Both the position numbers and the translations under genes were made by a program. Under the pieces are notes generated by a model. The model saw nothing but the letters and a program-made list of their open reading frames with translations. It did no database searches and was not told where the DNA came from. Shown one piece after another: positions 16,606-23,599 of a stretch of 24,243 nt of DNA. This DNA comes from CTSoil-075 sp964292325 (lineage in GTDB: Bacteria; Bacillota; Negativicutes; DSM-13327): positions 1-24,243 of the forward strand of contig CAXYVG010000057.1 in NCBI GenBank assembly GCA_964292325.1. The letters are read 5' to 3'. Every line of letters starts with the position of its first letter. The first letter of the stretch is position 1.

Positions 16606-17124
16606 TTAATTCTGTGGCTTAGGAGCCAGAATCATTATCATATTTTTACCTTCAAGTTTAGCCCCGCGTTCGATATTGGCCATATCTTTAATTTGAAGAG
16701 CCATTTTATCTAAAACTTTTCTACCAAGTTCTGGGTGGGAAAGTTCCCGTCCCCGGAACATGATGGTTACTTTTACTTTGTCACCATCTTCGAGAAAACG
16801 CTGGGCATTCTTGAATTTAACCTCAAAGTCATGATCTTCGATATTAGGACGAAGCTTTACTTCTTTAACAGTTACAACCTTTTGTTTTTTCTTTACTTCT
16901 TTTTCCCGTTTTTGTTGTTCATATTTGAACTTACCAAAGTCCATAATACGACATACAGGCGGTTTCGCTGTTGGTGCCACTTCTACTAAATCAAGATTTT
17001 GTTCTGCCGCCATACGCAATGCATCCCGCAGTTGGACAATCCCTAGCGGTTCATTGGTTGCGCTGTTCAAGCGAACTTCTTTAGCTCTGATTTCCTCGTT
17101 AATTCTCATTGTCTCTTTGCTAAT
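16606..17124 (-). CDS. infC: Translation initiation factor IF-3
   Basis: The 172-residue IF-3 has an N-terminal domain (INEEIRAKEVRL, then NLDLVEVAPTAKPPVCRIMD), the Lys-rich linker YEQQKREKEVKKKQK and the C-terminal domain ending NMIMILAPKP. IF-3 binds the 30S subunit, checks start codons and prevents subunit rejoining. I place the start at an ATT codon, 17124. AGGGGGTG lies seven bases before it, and the resulting N-terminus ISKETMRINEEI aligns with the ISKD start of Bacillus IF-3. The GTG at 17130 is inside the ribosome site, and the ATG at 17109 would trim the usual N-terminus. AUU starts on infC are a known autoregulatory device: IF-3 discriminates against them. Confidence 0.93.
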   Translation of the reverse strand: MSKETMRINEEIRAKEVRLNSATNEPLGIVQLRDALRMAAEQNLDLVEVAPTAKPPVCRIMDFGKFKYEQQKREKEVKKKQKVVTVKEVKLRPNIEDHDFEVKFKNAQRFLEDGDKVKVTIMFRGRELSHPELGRKVLDKMALQIKDMANIERGAKLEGKNMIMILAPKPQN

Positions 17125-17160
17125 TGTCACTCACCCCCTGATAAATTTGTGCAATATAAA

Positions 17161-17302
17161 TAAAACGGATGGTATAAAATACCATCCGCAACATAGCATG
17201 ATCTTTAAAAAGATGCTTTGATAACCATACGAACTGCCGAAGCGTTGTAAGGTGAGAAGCGGATGGCCTCTACTTTCACTCAATATTATTGAGTACTTAA
17301 AC
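17161..17302 (-). promoter_or_regulatory. L20-type attenuator leader of the infC operon
   Basis: The leader has a strong terminator at 17166-17188: 10-bp stem CGGATGGTAT / ATACCATCCG, loop 3 nt, then TTTTATTT on the minus strand. Upstream on the transcript the sequence CCATCCGC (17266-17259) is exactly complementary to GCGGATGG, the 5' arm of the terminator. This gives a mutually exclusive antiterminator. The element CCGCTTCTCACCTT overlaps the pairing segment and resembles the conserved core of Firmicute L20 leaders. By analogy with Bacillus, L20 binding would favour the terminator. Near the transcript start there is also a hairpin ACTCAAT / ATTGAGT (about 17278-17295). Confidence 0.8.
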
Positions 17303-17331
17303 AATATACCATTGACAATTAACAAAGTCAA
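17303..17331 (-). promoter_or_regulatory. Sigma-A promoter of infC-rpmI-rplT
   Basis: On the minus strand TTGACT (17331-17326) and TATATT (17308-17303) are separated by exactly 17 bases, just after the thrS stop and before the L20-type leader. Confidence 0.75.
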
Positions 17332-17349
17332 GTATAACTTGGATTTTTT

Positions 17350-19260
17350 TTATTTTTTCTCTTTGATTTCAATTAGAAGATTGGCAATAAACTCATCCGC
17401 ATTTTGAGCACCAATATCTCCTTCTCCGCGCTTACGTACGGCTACTGCATTGGTTTCAATTTCTTTATCACCAACAAGAAGAATATATGGAACTTTTTGC
17501 ACTTGTGCTTCACGGATTTTATAACCAATTTTTTCACTACGATCATCAACTTCTACACGGATCTCTTGATCAAACATAGCAGCTGCCACTTCTTGTGCAT
17601 ACGCTACATGACGATCTGTAATCGGTAGTATTTTAACCTGAATTGGCGCTAACCAAACAGGGAACGCACCAGCATAATGCTCAATCAAGATACCAATAAA
17701 ACGTTCAATACTACCATAAGCAACACGATGAATCATAACTGGACGATGTTTTTGTCCATCTTCCCCTACATAATTCAAATCAAACTTTTCTGGCATTTGC
17801 ATATCAAGCTGAATGGTACCACATTGCCACGTCCGTCCAATAGAGTCTTTCAGATGAAAATCGATCTTAGGACCATAAAAAGCGCCGTCGCCTTCATTAA
17901 TAATATATGGTAGTCCTCGGTCATCTAAGGCTTCACGAAGTGCATTCGTCGTAATTTCCCACACTTCATCCGAACCCATCGCTTTTTCCGGTTTGGTACT
18001 TAATTCTGCATGATACGATAAACCAAAGGTACTATATACAGTATCAAATAAATCAATAACACCTTGAATCTCGGTTTTGATCTGAGATGGCAACATAAAG
18101 ATATGTGCATCATCTTGCGTGAAACTACGCACCCGCATCAAACCATGTAATGCACCCGAAATTTCATGACGATGTACTAAGCCAAGTTCTGCGGTTCGCA
18201 GTGGTAAATCGCGATAGCTATGATGCTTGGTACGATATACTAAAATCCCGCCTGGGCAATTCATTGGCTTTACTGCATAGCCTTCCCCATCGATTTTAGT
18301 AAAATACATATTATCGCGATAATGATCCCAATGTCCTGATTGTTGCCATAATTTTTGCGTTAAAATTACAGGTGTTTTAATTTCATGGTAGCGATATCTA
18401 AAATGCAGTTTACGCCAAAAATTTTCCAGTTCATTACGAAGTACCATACCGTTTGGATGGAAAAACGGAAATCCTGGGCCTTCCTCTTGCAGACTAAATA
18501 GATCCAGTTCTCGCCCTAATTTACGATGGTCACGTTTCGCCGCTTCCTCAAGCATCGTAATATAGGCTTCCAAATCCGCTTTTTTCTCAAAAGAAGTACC
18601 ATAAATTCGTTGTAACATCTTGCGTTTCTCATCACCACGCCAATACGCACCAGCCACACTTTGTAGTTTAATGGCTTTGACTTTACCAGTTGACGGCAAA
18701 TGAGGTCCTGCACACAAATCAACAAACTCACCTTGTTTATACATGGAAATCGAAACATCTTCAGGTAAATCCAAAATGAGCTCTACTTTATAGGTTTCAC
18801 CCATTTTTTCGAATAATGCAATCGCTTCAGCACGGCTTACTTCCATTCGTTCAATTGGATGATTTTCTTTCACGATTTTTTCCATCTCAGCTTGGATTTT
18901 CACCAAATCTTCATTTGTAAAAGCCACTGTTGCATCAAAATCGTAATAAAACCCATTGGCAATCGCTGGACCAATCGCCAGTTTCACGTCACCATATAAA
19001 CGTTTTACTGCCTGCGCTAAAATATGTGATGAAGTATGACGAAAAGCATCACGACCTTCCGCATCTTCAAAAGTAACAAACTCAACCGTAGCATCTTTTT
19101 CTAATGGTAGTGGTAAATCGGTTACCTGCCCATCCACTTTAGCAGCCATTACGCTCTTCGCTAAACTTCGGCTGATGGATGCAGCAAAATCAGCCAATGT
19201 AGTTCCCTGTAAAACCTCACGTTGACTTCCATCTTTTAAAGTAACTTGCACTGTACTCAT
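17350..19260 (-). CDS. thrS: Threonine-tRNA ligase
   Basis: This 636-residue class II synthetase charges tRNA-Thr. The order is an N-terminal TGS domain (about 1-62), the editing domain with HTSSH (75-79) and the LCAGPH segment, the catalytic core, and a C-terminal anticodon-binding domain from about 535. Expected zinc ligands are visible: Cys335 in PMNCPGG, a His in QDDAH at about 386, and a later His in the IHRVAYGSIERF region. The start is ATG 19260 (MSTVQVTLKDG), eight bases after GAGGGGG; an upstream in-frame TTG at 19287 falls in the terminator U-run of the leader and is rejected. Expression is controlled by a threonine T-box. The gene is monocistronic and followed by the infC promoter. 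Confidence 0.97.
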   Translation of the reverse strand: MSTVQVTLKDGSQREVLQGTTLADFAASISRSLAKSVMAAKVDGQVTDLPLPLEKDATVEFVTFEDAEGRDAFRHTSSHILAQAVKRLYGDVKLAIGPAIANGFYYDFDATVAFTNEDLVKIQAEMEKIVKENHPIERMEVSRAEAIALFEKMGETYKVELILDLPEDVSISMYKQGEFVDLCAGPHLPSTGKVKAIKLQSVAGAYWRGDEKRKMLQRIYGTSFEKKADLEAYITMLEEAAKRDHRKLGRELDLFSLQEEGPGFPFFHPNGMVLRNELENFWRKLHFRYRYHEIKTPVILTQKLWQQSGHWDHYRDNMYFTKIDGEGYAVKPMNCPGGILVYRTKHHSYRDLPLRTAELGLVHRHEISGALHGLMRVRSFTQDDAHIFMLPSQIKTEIQGVIDLFDTVYSTFGLSYHAELSTKPEKAMGSDEVWEITTNALREALDDRGLPYIINEGDGAFYGPKIDFHLKDSIGRTWQCGTIQLDMQMPEKFDLNYVGEDGQKHRPVMIHRVAYGSIERFIGILIEHYAGAFPVWLAPIQVKILPITDRHVAYAQEVAAAMFDQEIRVEVDDRSEKIGYKIREAQVQKVPYILLVGDKEIETNAVAVRKRGEGDIGAQNADEFIANLLIEIKEKK

Positions 19261-19285
19261 TTTCATTTCCCCCTCGAACTTTTTC

Positions 19286-19576
19286 AAAAAAATAAACTCT
19301 CATCCCATAGGGACAAGAGTTATAACTCCGCGGTTCCACCCTGATTGGCCGAAGCCCATCTCAAATGTTGTTAACGAGGAATGACCCCGGCACAGCTTAC
19401 CCTTTTAAACCCTAACAAAGACAATGTTACAGTCTAAAATATTCAGCTTAGCAGTTTAAAGGTGGTAACAATAATGGTGTACGTAAAAATGCTTACAGCC
19501 TATGGCATCTTTTCTCTGAGACGTCAAATTCACTATTGCCATGTCCTTATCATCACTTTTTAAATGTGAATCAATA
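19286..19576 (-). ncRNA. Threonine-specific T-box leader of thrS
   Basis: On the minus strand the leader contains the T-box core GGGTGGAACCGCGG (19341-19328). Next comes a terminator (AACTCT..GTCCC with GGGA..GAGAGTT, about 19323-19294) and a T-run at 19293-19286. In Stem I, GGCAATA pairs with TATTGTT; the internal loop has a GTGAA side and, opposite, ACACCAT. The in-loop triplet ACC (19478-19476), followed by a purine, is the specifier codon for threonine. Uncharged tRNA-Thr would pair with ACC and, through its acceptor end, with the T-box, forming the antiterminator and switching thrS on. Element identity is seen directly; the specifier assignment comes from my hand fold. Confidence 0.92.
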
Positions 19577-19582
19577 AAGTAT

Positions 19583-19611
19583 ATGATATCTACTTTTTAC
19601 ACGATTGTCAA
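19583..19611 (-). promoter_or_regulatory. Sigma-A promoter of the thrS T-box transcript
   Basis: TTGACA (19611-19606) and TATCAT (19588-19583) are 17 bases apart on the minus strand. The -35 hexamer overlaps the TGA stop codon of the ytxC-like gene. Confidence 0.8.
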
Positions 19612-20492
19612 TAACAAAAATCACATCCATTACAAATCATCACTCGTCCATCAAAAATATTTCGGATGGTTTCGATGAGATTTTCCACAGTAGCATTATG
19701 ATGATTGCGTACATGTATCATAACACTGTATGGAGCAATGGTGATCAGTGCCGTAATCAACAAATCTTCAAAATTAATATGAGCATCTTTTTCAATTAAC
19801 AAGCTTTCAAAACTTTGATTATTAATCGGATTTTTGTCTGAATCCAAAATCTGATATACACCATTTTCAACAATAAGCACATGCACCTCCTCCATTTGCG
19901 GCTCTTGAATCGCAACAAAACAACGTAATACGCGAATAAACTCCTTATACTCTAAATCCATCGTATAATCATCAGCAGCTCTATCTACGATCTGCATCAA
20001 TTTACTACGATATTCTTTTAGACGAAAATTAATAAATCCCTCAAGAACTAATTCATGATGCGTTTCAAGATATTCCATGATTTTCTCTAATATGTTATTG
20101 CAACGCGCATTGATTCCAAAGTCCACCACTACGTCAGAATGGTCATCTAATAACTGCAACGCATGGTTATAGATACTCATGCGTTCCTCTTCGTCATAAT
20201 AAGAATAATGTTGCTCAACCATTTTACTCACAATATTTTTTTCTTCCCGCAAAATAATTAGCTCCGTTAACATATGAGCAACATGACTTTTCACAGCATT
20301 CTTAATCCGCTCATAATTTCGAAAAGATAACTCACCTTCCATTACATTGCAACCAATAAAAGTATAATGTCCTTTATTTACTTCATCAATTGCGATTTTA
20401 AATCCATCTTGTATAACGGTTTTACAATCTAATTGCAATCGGTTTCGTATTTCTTCAGTTGTACCCGTTAAACCAACAGAAAGCAATTTCAC
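19608..20492 (-). CDS. ytxC: YtxC-like sporulation protein
   Basis: This 294-residue protein starts at GTG 20492 (MKLLSVGLTG), with GGAAGTGAGG upstream; the open frame runs further up to 20615 but through a terminator, so that part is not coding. Recognisable family features are a helical middle with LREEKNIVSKMVEQHYSYYDEEERMSIYNHAL, FINFRLKEYRSKLMQIVDRAADDYTMDLEYKEFI, and a C-terminal domain ending in Cys-rich MICNGCDFCY. YtxC is annotated as a sporulation protein, and in Bacillus its gene lies next to thrS, as here. No enzymatic motif is visible. A -10 like TATAAT is present at 20522-20517 with a poor -35, so it may depend on an alternative sigma factor. Confidence 0.8.
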   Translation of the reverse strand: MKLLSVGLTGTTEEIRNRLQLDCKTVIQDGFKIAIDEVNKGHYTFIGCNVMEGELSFRNYERIKNAVKSHVAHMLTELIILREEKNIVSKMVEQHYSYYDEEERMSIYNHALQLLDDHSDVVVDFGINARCNNILEKIMEYLETHHELVLEGFINFRLKEYRSKLMQIVDRAADDYTMDLEYKEFIRVLRCFVAIQEPQMEEVHVLIVENGVYQILDSDKNPINNQSFESLLIEKDAHINFEDLLITALITIAPYSVMIHVRNHHNATVENLIETIRNIFDGRVMICNGCDFCY

Positions 20493-20545
20493 CACCCTCA
20501 CTTCCTTTCTTAATTTATTATATGTACTACATGATAATTGCATAC

Positions 20546-20577
20546 AAAATAAGAAAAGCAACCTTTGACAGGTTGCT
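20546..20577 (-). terminator. Terminator of the DEAD-box helicase gene
   Basis: The perfect 8-bp stem AGCAACCT / AGGTTGCT (20557-20564 with 20570-20577) is followed on the minus strand by TTTCTTATTTT. Confidence 0.9.
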
Positions 20578-20623
20578 AGTGAATATTCTCTAATCGATTG
20601 CTGACAGACTAACAATATAGATG

Positions 20624-21820
20624 TTATTTTGGGGGTCCACTATTCACTTTAGGCTTATTCATAGGCTTACTCGTTGTTTTTACTTGATCCAAAATTTTAC
20701 CGTTTGCCATATATTTCGCTGCTATATCGATGGTAAATAATTTTTCCAGTTTATGAATCACAGAAAGCTCACTCTTTTCAATGATCGAAACCGCAATACC
20801 ACTTTTCCCAGCTCGCCCTGTCCGCCCCACACGATGCAAATAAACCTGTGGATCTTCTGGCATATCCAAATTAAATACATAATTGACATCGGTAATATCA
20901 AGTCCACGAGCTGCAATATCCGAAGCAACTAATACTTGAATTTTGCCCTTACGAAAATCTTCCAGTGATTTTTTCCGATCGCCTTTAAAAGAACTACCAT
21001 GAATACCTGCCGCTTTTACTCCATGATATACAAGTTTGGCTGCCGTAGTCTCAATCGCCTCACTACGATTGACAAAAATCAAAAAACGCTCCCCATCAAT
21101 CAATGCTATGATTTTTCGTAACACTTCAATTTTATCTCGTTGCTCTGCTACGAAATACAAATGAGTAATATTCGGTTTATTCCCTATTTCGTCTGGAGCA
21201 ATTAGCACTTCCGGTTCATTCATGATTCGCTTACCTTGCTCTAAAGTCTCTGGTGTGATCGTTGCCGAAAACAGCATAATCTGACGATCCCTTAGAGTCG
21301 TCTTAATAACAGCTTTCACGCTATCTAGGTTTTTTTCATCTAGTAAACGATCAGCTTCATCAATCACAATCGTCTTGATCGTTTGCGATGTTATTTTCTT
21401 CTTTTGTATCAGTTCTAATATTCGTCCACTCGAACCAACGAGAATATGAGGTCTTTCTTTTAGTTTATCAATCTGTCTCGCAACATTTACATTTCCAATA
21501 ATAGAAGTCGACGTAACCGGCAGACCTGAATTTTTTGCCAGCATTTCCACTTGCCGTAATATCTGTATCGCAAGTTCATGTGTTGGCGCAAGAATCATCG
21601 CCTGCATTTCCCGCTTCGTCGTATCAATCCGTTGAAATAACGGTAACAAAAAAGCAAGTGTCTTACCTGTACCAGTTGCCGATTGTCCAATAATATCTTT
21701 ACCTAATAATGCCAACGGAATAACCTGAGTCTGTATCCCTGTCGGAACCTCGATTCCCACTTTCTGTAACCCCTCTACGAGTGGTGCGTTTATACCTAAT
21801 GCATCAAATGATTCAATCAT
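20624..21820 (-). CDS. DEAD-box ATP-dependent RNA helicase
   Basis: This 398-residue protein contains both RecA-like domains. Motifs are a Q-motif region with Gln30, Walker A ATGTGKT at 48-54, PTHELAIQ, DEAD at 154-157, SAT at 185-187, then ARGLDI and HRVGRTGRAG around 304-338. The protein ends soon after the helicase core with a short basic Pro/Lys tail, so it lacks the extra RNA-binding domain of DbpA or DeaD. It would remodel RNA, for example in ribosome assembly or mRNA decay, especially in the cold; the substrate cannot be read from the sequence. GAGGAG precedes ATG 21820. It has its own sigma-A promoter and terminator. Confidence 0.93.
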   Translation of the reverse strand: MIESFDALGINAPLVEGLQKVGIEVPTGIQTQVIPLALLGKDIIGQSATGTGKTLAFLLPLFQRIDTTKREMQAMILAPTHELAIQILRQVEMLAKNSGLPVTSTSIIGNVNVARQIDKLKERPHILVGSSGRILELIQKKKITSQTIKTIVIDEADRLLDEKNLDSVKAVIKTTLRDRQIMLFSATITPETLEQGKRIMNEPEVLIAPDEIGNKPNITHLYFVAEQRDKIEVLRKIIALIDGERFLIFVNRSEAIETTAAKLVYHGVKAAGIHGSSFKGDRKKSLEDFRKGKIQVLVASDIAARGLDITDVNYVFNLDMPEDPQVYLHRVGRTGRAGKSGIAVSIIEKSELSVIHKLEKLFTIDIAAKYMANGKILDQVKTTSKPMNKPKVNSGPPK

Positions 21821-21873
21821 CTTGTACTCCTCTTTTGTATAGTATGCCTTTTTTTACTAACATTATGTAGCTG

Positions 21874-21902
21874 ATTTTACCACATGAAAGCAAATTCATC
21901 AA
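21874..21902 (-). promoter_or_regulatory. Sigma-A promoter of the DEAD-box helicase gene
   Basis: TTGATG (21902-21897) and TAAAAT (21879-21874) have a 17-base spacer on the minus strand, giving a 5' leader of about 45 bases before ATG 21820. Confidence 0.65.
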
Positions 21903-21920
21903 TTCACAACTACATATAAC

Positions 21921-21951
21921 ACGAAAACCCCAGCAATTGCTGAGGTTTTCG
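21921..21951. terminator. Terminator of the secreted-protein gene (bidirectional shape)
   Basis: ACGAAAACC and CAGC pair with GCTG and GGTTTTCGT around an AATT loop, with one mismatch. On the minus strand the stem ends in GGTTTTCGTGTTAT, right after the stop at 21957. Confidence 0.8.
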
Positions 21952-21956
21952 TGTTG

Positions 21957-22511
21957 TTATTGATTTAATCTAAATTTGAATGAAAGTGGCTGCCAACTAC
22001 TTTGGCCAATATGTATGTTTTTACGATTAACAGGGTGTCCATCTACGAATAACTCAAAATCAATATAACGTGCATTTCGTAGTTGGAAATTCAGTCCATC
22101 TGATCCACCAGTGGTATCAAATTTAAAACGAATTTGATCCTTTTCATAACTCAGTTCCCGTCCACCGAACACCAAACGATTTCCACGAGCATGACCATTA
22201 GTCCAAGATCGTCTACGGAAATCTTCATCTGTTCGAACAGAATCGCCTCTTTCTAAATTATGACCTTTAATGTTAAATATGACTCCATCTGTATGAATCA
22301 CACCCGTAAATACATGTGCAACATTAGGAGTGGTGGTCCAAATATGAAAACCTCGATCATCCTGCCATATGTAGTACCCTGTACTACCGCTAGGCGTAAA
22401 TTCATCTGGTTTACCACTCACATCTGCATTTCCTGACCACGCAAATACACTACCTGATAATGCAATGAGAAACAAACCAACTAAGGAAGTAATAAGCCAC
22501 CTTTTTTTCAA
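21957..22511 (-). CDS. Secreted hypothetical protein
   Basis: This 184-residue protein is not recognised. I choose a TTG start at 22511. It gives a classical signal peptide (MKKRWLITSLVGLFLIALSG, cleavage probably after SVFA), and GGCGGG lies about eight bases upstream. An ATG-initiated frame from 22571 would start inside the promoter. The mature part of about 160 residues is rich in Gly, Asp, Arg and aromatics with alternating short beta-like segments (GYYIWQDDRGFHIWTTT, RLVFGGRELSY, IRFKFDTTGG). It has no cysteine, no repeats and no sortase or lipobox motif. It looks like a compact all-beta extracellular domain, perhaps ligand-binding, but no function can be assigned. Confidence 0.8.
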   Translation of the reverse strand: MKKRWLITSLVGLFLIALSGSVFAWSGNADVSGKPDEFTPSGSTGYYIWQDDRGFHIWTTTPNVAHVFTGVIHTDGVIFNIKGHNLERGDSVRTDEDFRRRSWTNGHARGNRLVFGGRELSYEKDQIRFKFDTTGGSDGLNFQLRNARYIDFELFVDGHPVNRKNIHIGQSSWQPLSFKFRLNQ

Positions 22512-22531
22512 AACAAACACCCGCCTTTTCA

Positions 22532-22568
22532 TATTATATAATGAACTTGATGCATTCATTATATAATA
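22532..22568. repeat. Perfect 14-bp inverted repeat overlapping the -10 region
   Basis: TATTATATAATGAA (22532-22545) and its exact complement (22555-22568) flank a 9-base spacer. On the minus strand the distal arm contains the -10 box of the secreted-protein gene, so the repeat could be an operator or form a 5' hairpin near the transcript start. Confidence 0.75.
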
Positions 22569-22591
22569 CAATTGTGACAGATATATGACAA
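22563..22591 (-). promoter_or_regulatory. Sigma-A promoter of the secreted-protein gene
   Basis: TTGTCA (22591-22586) and TATTAT (22568-22563) are 17 bases apart on the minus strand. It abuts the terminator stem of the upstream 29-aa gene. Confidence 0.7.
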
Positions 22592-22632
22592 AACTTCCTA
22601 TGGTATCATGAAAATTTTACCATAGGAAGTTT
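22591..22632 (-). terminator. Terminator-like hairpin after microprotein copy A
   Basis: A perfect 15-bp inverted repeat (22591-22605 with 22618-22632, 12-nt loop) ends on the minus strand in AAGTTTTGTCAT. It separates the 29-aa gene from the secreted-protein promoter. Confidence 0.7.
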
Positions 22633-22670
22633 CAAAATCACTTTATTTATGTTTTGATACCGTCATAGAA

Positions 22671-22760
22671 TTAGATAAGATGAGTCATATGAACTAGATT
22701 TAACACCAAAAGACTTGCTGCAACAAAAGCCATACCGAATACTCCTAATTGAACAACCAT
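22671..22760 (-). CDS. 29-residue hydrophobic microprotein, copy A
   Basis: A 90-base ORF starts at ATG 22760 behind AAAGAAAGGA, about nine bases upstream, and ends in TAA. The product begins MVVQLGVFGMAF, has the membrane-like core VAASLLVLNL and ends VHMTHLI. It has no charged residue except histidines, so it is predicted to be a single membrane span. It is identical in amino-acid sequence to copy B at 22989-23078, while the DNA differs at three positions, all third-codon and synonymous. That pattern strongly supports translation and selection on the protein. I do not recognise the family; a small membrane regulator, a type I toxin-like peptide or a sporulation microprotein are all possible. 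It is read towards the hairpin at 22591-22632. Confidence 0.8.
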   Translation of the reverse strand: MVVQLGVFGMAFVAASLLVLNLVHMTHLI

Positions 22761-22860
22761 TAATATCAATCCTTTCTTTACTTATTTGAAAAAACTGAAA
22801 AAGCATTTTATAATGCCGCATAGTCTAAAAAAATAAAAACACTTTAATCAATGCATTAGA

Positions 22861-22898
22861 CTATATGCAGTTTAATCCTTATTACTTTCATTATCAAA
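22861..22898 (-). promoter_or_regulatory. Conserved upstream block of microprotein copy A
   Basis: This 38-base block, about 100 bases upstream of the copy A start, aligns without gaps to 23185-23222 upstream of copy B at 31 of 38 positions. On the minus strand it runs from TTTGATAAT to CATATAG. Nearer the gene, GCATT-ATAA-AATGC at about 22803-22816 is a palindrome also kept in copy B. The block may hold the promoter (possibly for an alternative sigma factor) or an operator; I cannot name the factor. Confidence 0.5.
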
Positions 22899-22988
22899 AT
22901 TACTAAAATCACTCGGCTAGTATAAATTCATGTTAGAGTAAAGGAATTCTTAGCACTACTTTAGTGCTTTGCTGACATTATCGTAAGA

Positions 22989-23078
22989 TTAGATAAGATG
23001 GGTCATATGAACTAGATTTAACACCAAAAGACTTGCTGCAACAAAAGCCATACCAAATACTCCCAATTGAACAACCAT
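22989..23078 (-). CDS. 29-residue hydrophobic microprotein, copy B
   Basis: This ORF starts at ATG 23078 with AAAGAAAGGA, about eight bases upstream, and ends in TAA. Its 29 residues are the same as those of copy A, 318 bases away in direct orientation. The three DNA differences are ACC/ACT (Thr), TTT/TTC (Phe) and TTG/TTA (Leu). Sequence flanking the two ORFs has diverged much more than the ORFs, apart from short conserved blocks at the ribosome site, the GCATT..AATGC palindrome and the upstream element. Downstream, a 7-bp hairpin AGCACTA / TAGTGCT (22952-22968) could end the transcript but has a weak U-tract. The function is unknown. Confidence 0.8.
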   Translation of the reverse strand: MVVQLGVFGMAFVAASLLVLNLVHMTHLI

Positions 23079-23184
23079 GATATCAATCCTTTCTTTACAA
23101 TTTTAAACGATGGAAAAGCATTACATAATGCCACTTGTCCCCATAGCTTTTGGGAATGAATTTTTGTAAAAACCATATGTAAGG

Positions 23185-23222
23185 CTATATGTAGTTTATT
23201 CCTAATTGCCGTTATTATCAAA
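23185..23222 (-). promoter_or_regulatory. Conserved upstream block of microprotein copy B
   Basis: This is the counterpart of 22861-22898: 31 of 38 bases match, including TTTGATAAT and CATATAG on the minus strand. The copy B palindrome GCATTA-TG-TAATGC, at about 23117-23130, is perfect (6+2+6). Confidence 0.5.
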
Positions 23223-23599
23223 GTCCTTAAGCCCCCCTCAGACTATCACAATTCCCGTTAGAGTGAATTACGTACGATTATCTACCGTTTTCGTAATAAT
23301 TCACAGTATTGATAATTTTCATTATAAGTACATGATTCAGATAATTGTCATTATAGTGAAAATGTGCACAAAGTCTTGCTATCGCTGGGCTTGTTTACAT
23401 TTTTAGTTTTTTTGAGATTGTAAAAGTCGTAATGTTTTTAATTTTTCGAAATTATTGAATCAAGTATCCTGTTCTGTGTAACGCATATTATTTGTTGTGA
23501 ATGAAGTAGTAATTTCCCTGGAAATATTTTCAACTTCATACCTATTTAGCAAAGATTCATATCCGTTTTCTCGTTAATCTACTATTGAATAATAATACG
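23223..23599. other. AT-rich region with no gene recognised
   Basis: I see no supported ORF on either strand. The only structure is a direct repeat, GATAATTTTCATTATAA at 23311-23327 and GATAATTGTCATTATAG at 23340-23356, each an imperfect palindrome. Confidence 0.5.

Noticed and set aside
20493..20615. N-terminal 41 codons upstream of the ytxC-like start
   Set aside because: This part lies across the helicase terminator hairpin and has no ribosome site. The GTG at 20492 has one and fits the family length.
23018..23221. 67-aa minus-strand open frame over microprotein copy B
   Set aside because: It is a different frame from the 29-aa ORF, it is not preserved in copy A and it has no good ribosome site.
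23256..23303. Imperfect inverted repeat GTGAATTACG ... CGTAATAATTCAC
   Set aside because: The pairing needs a 3-base insertion in one arm and has a long spacer; it is too weak to list as a regulatory site.
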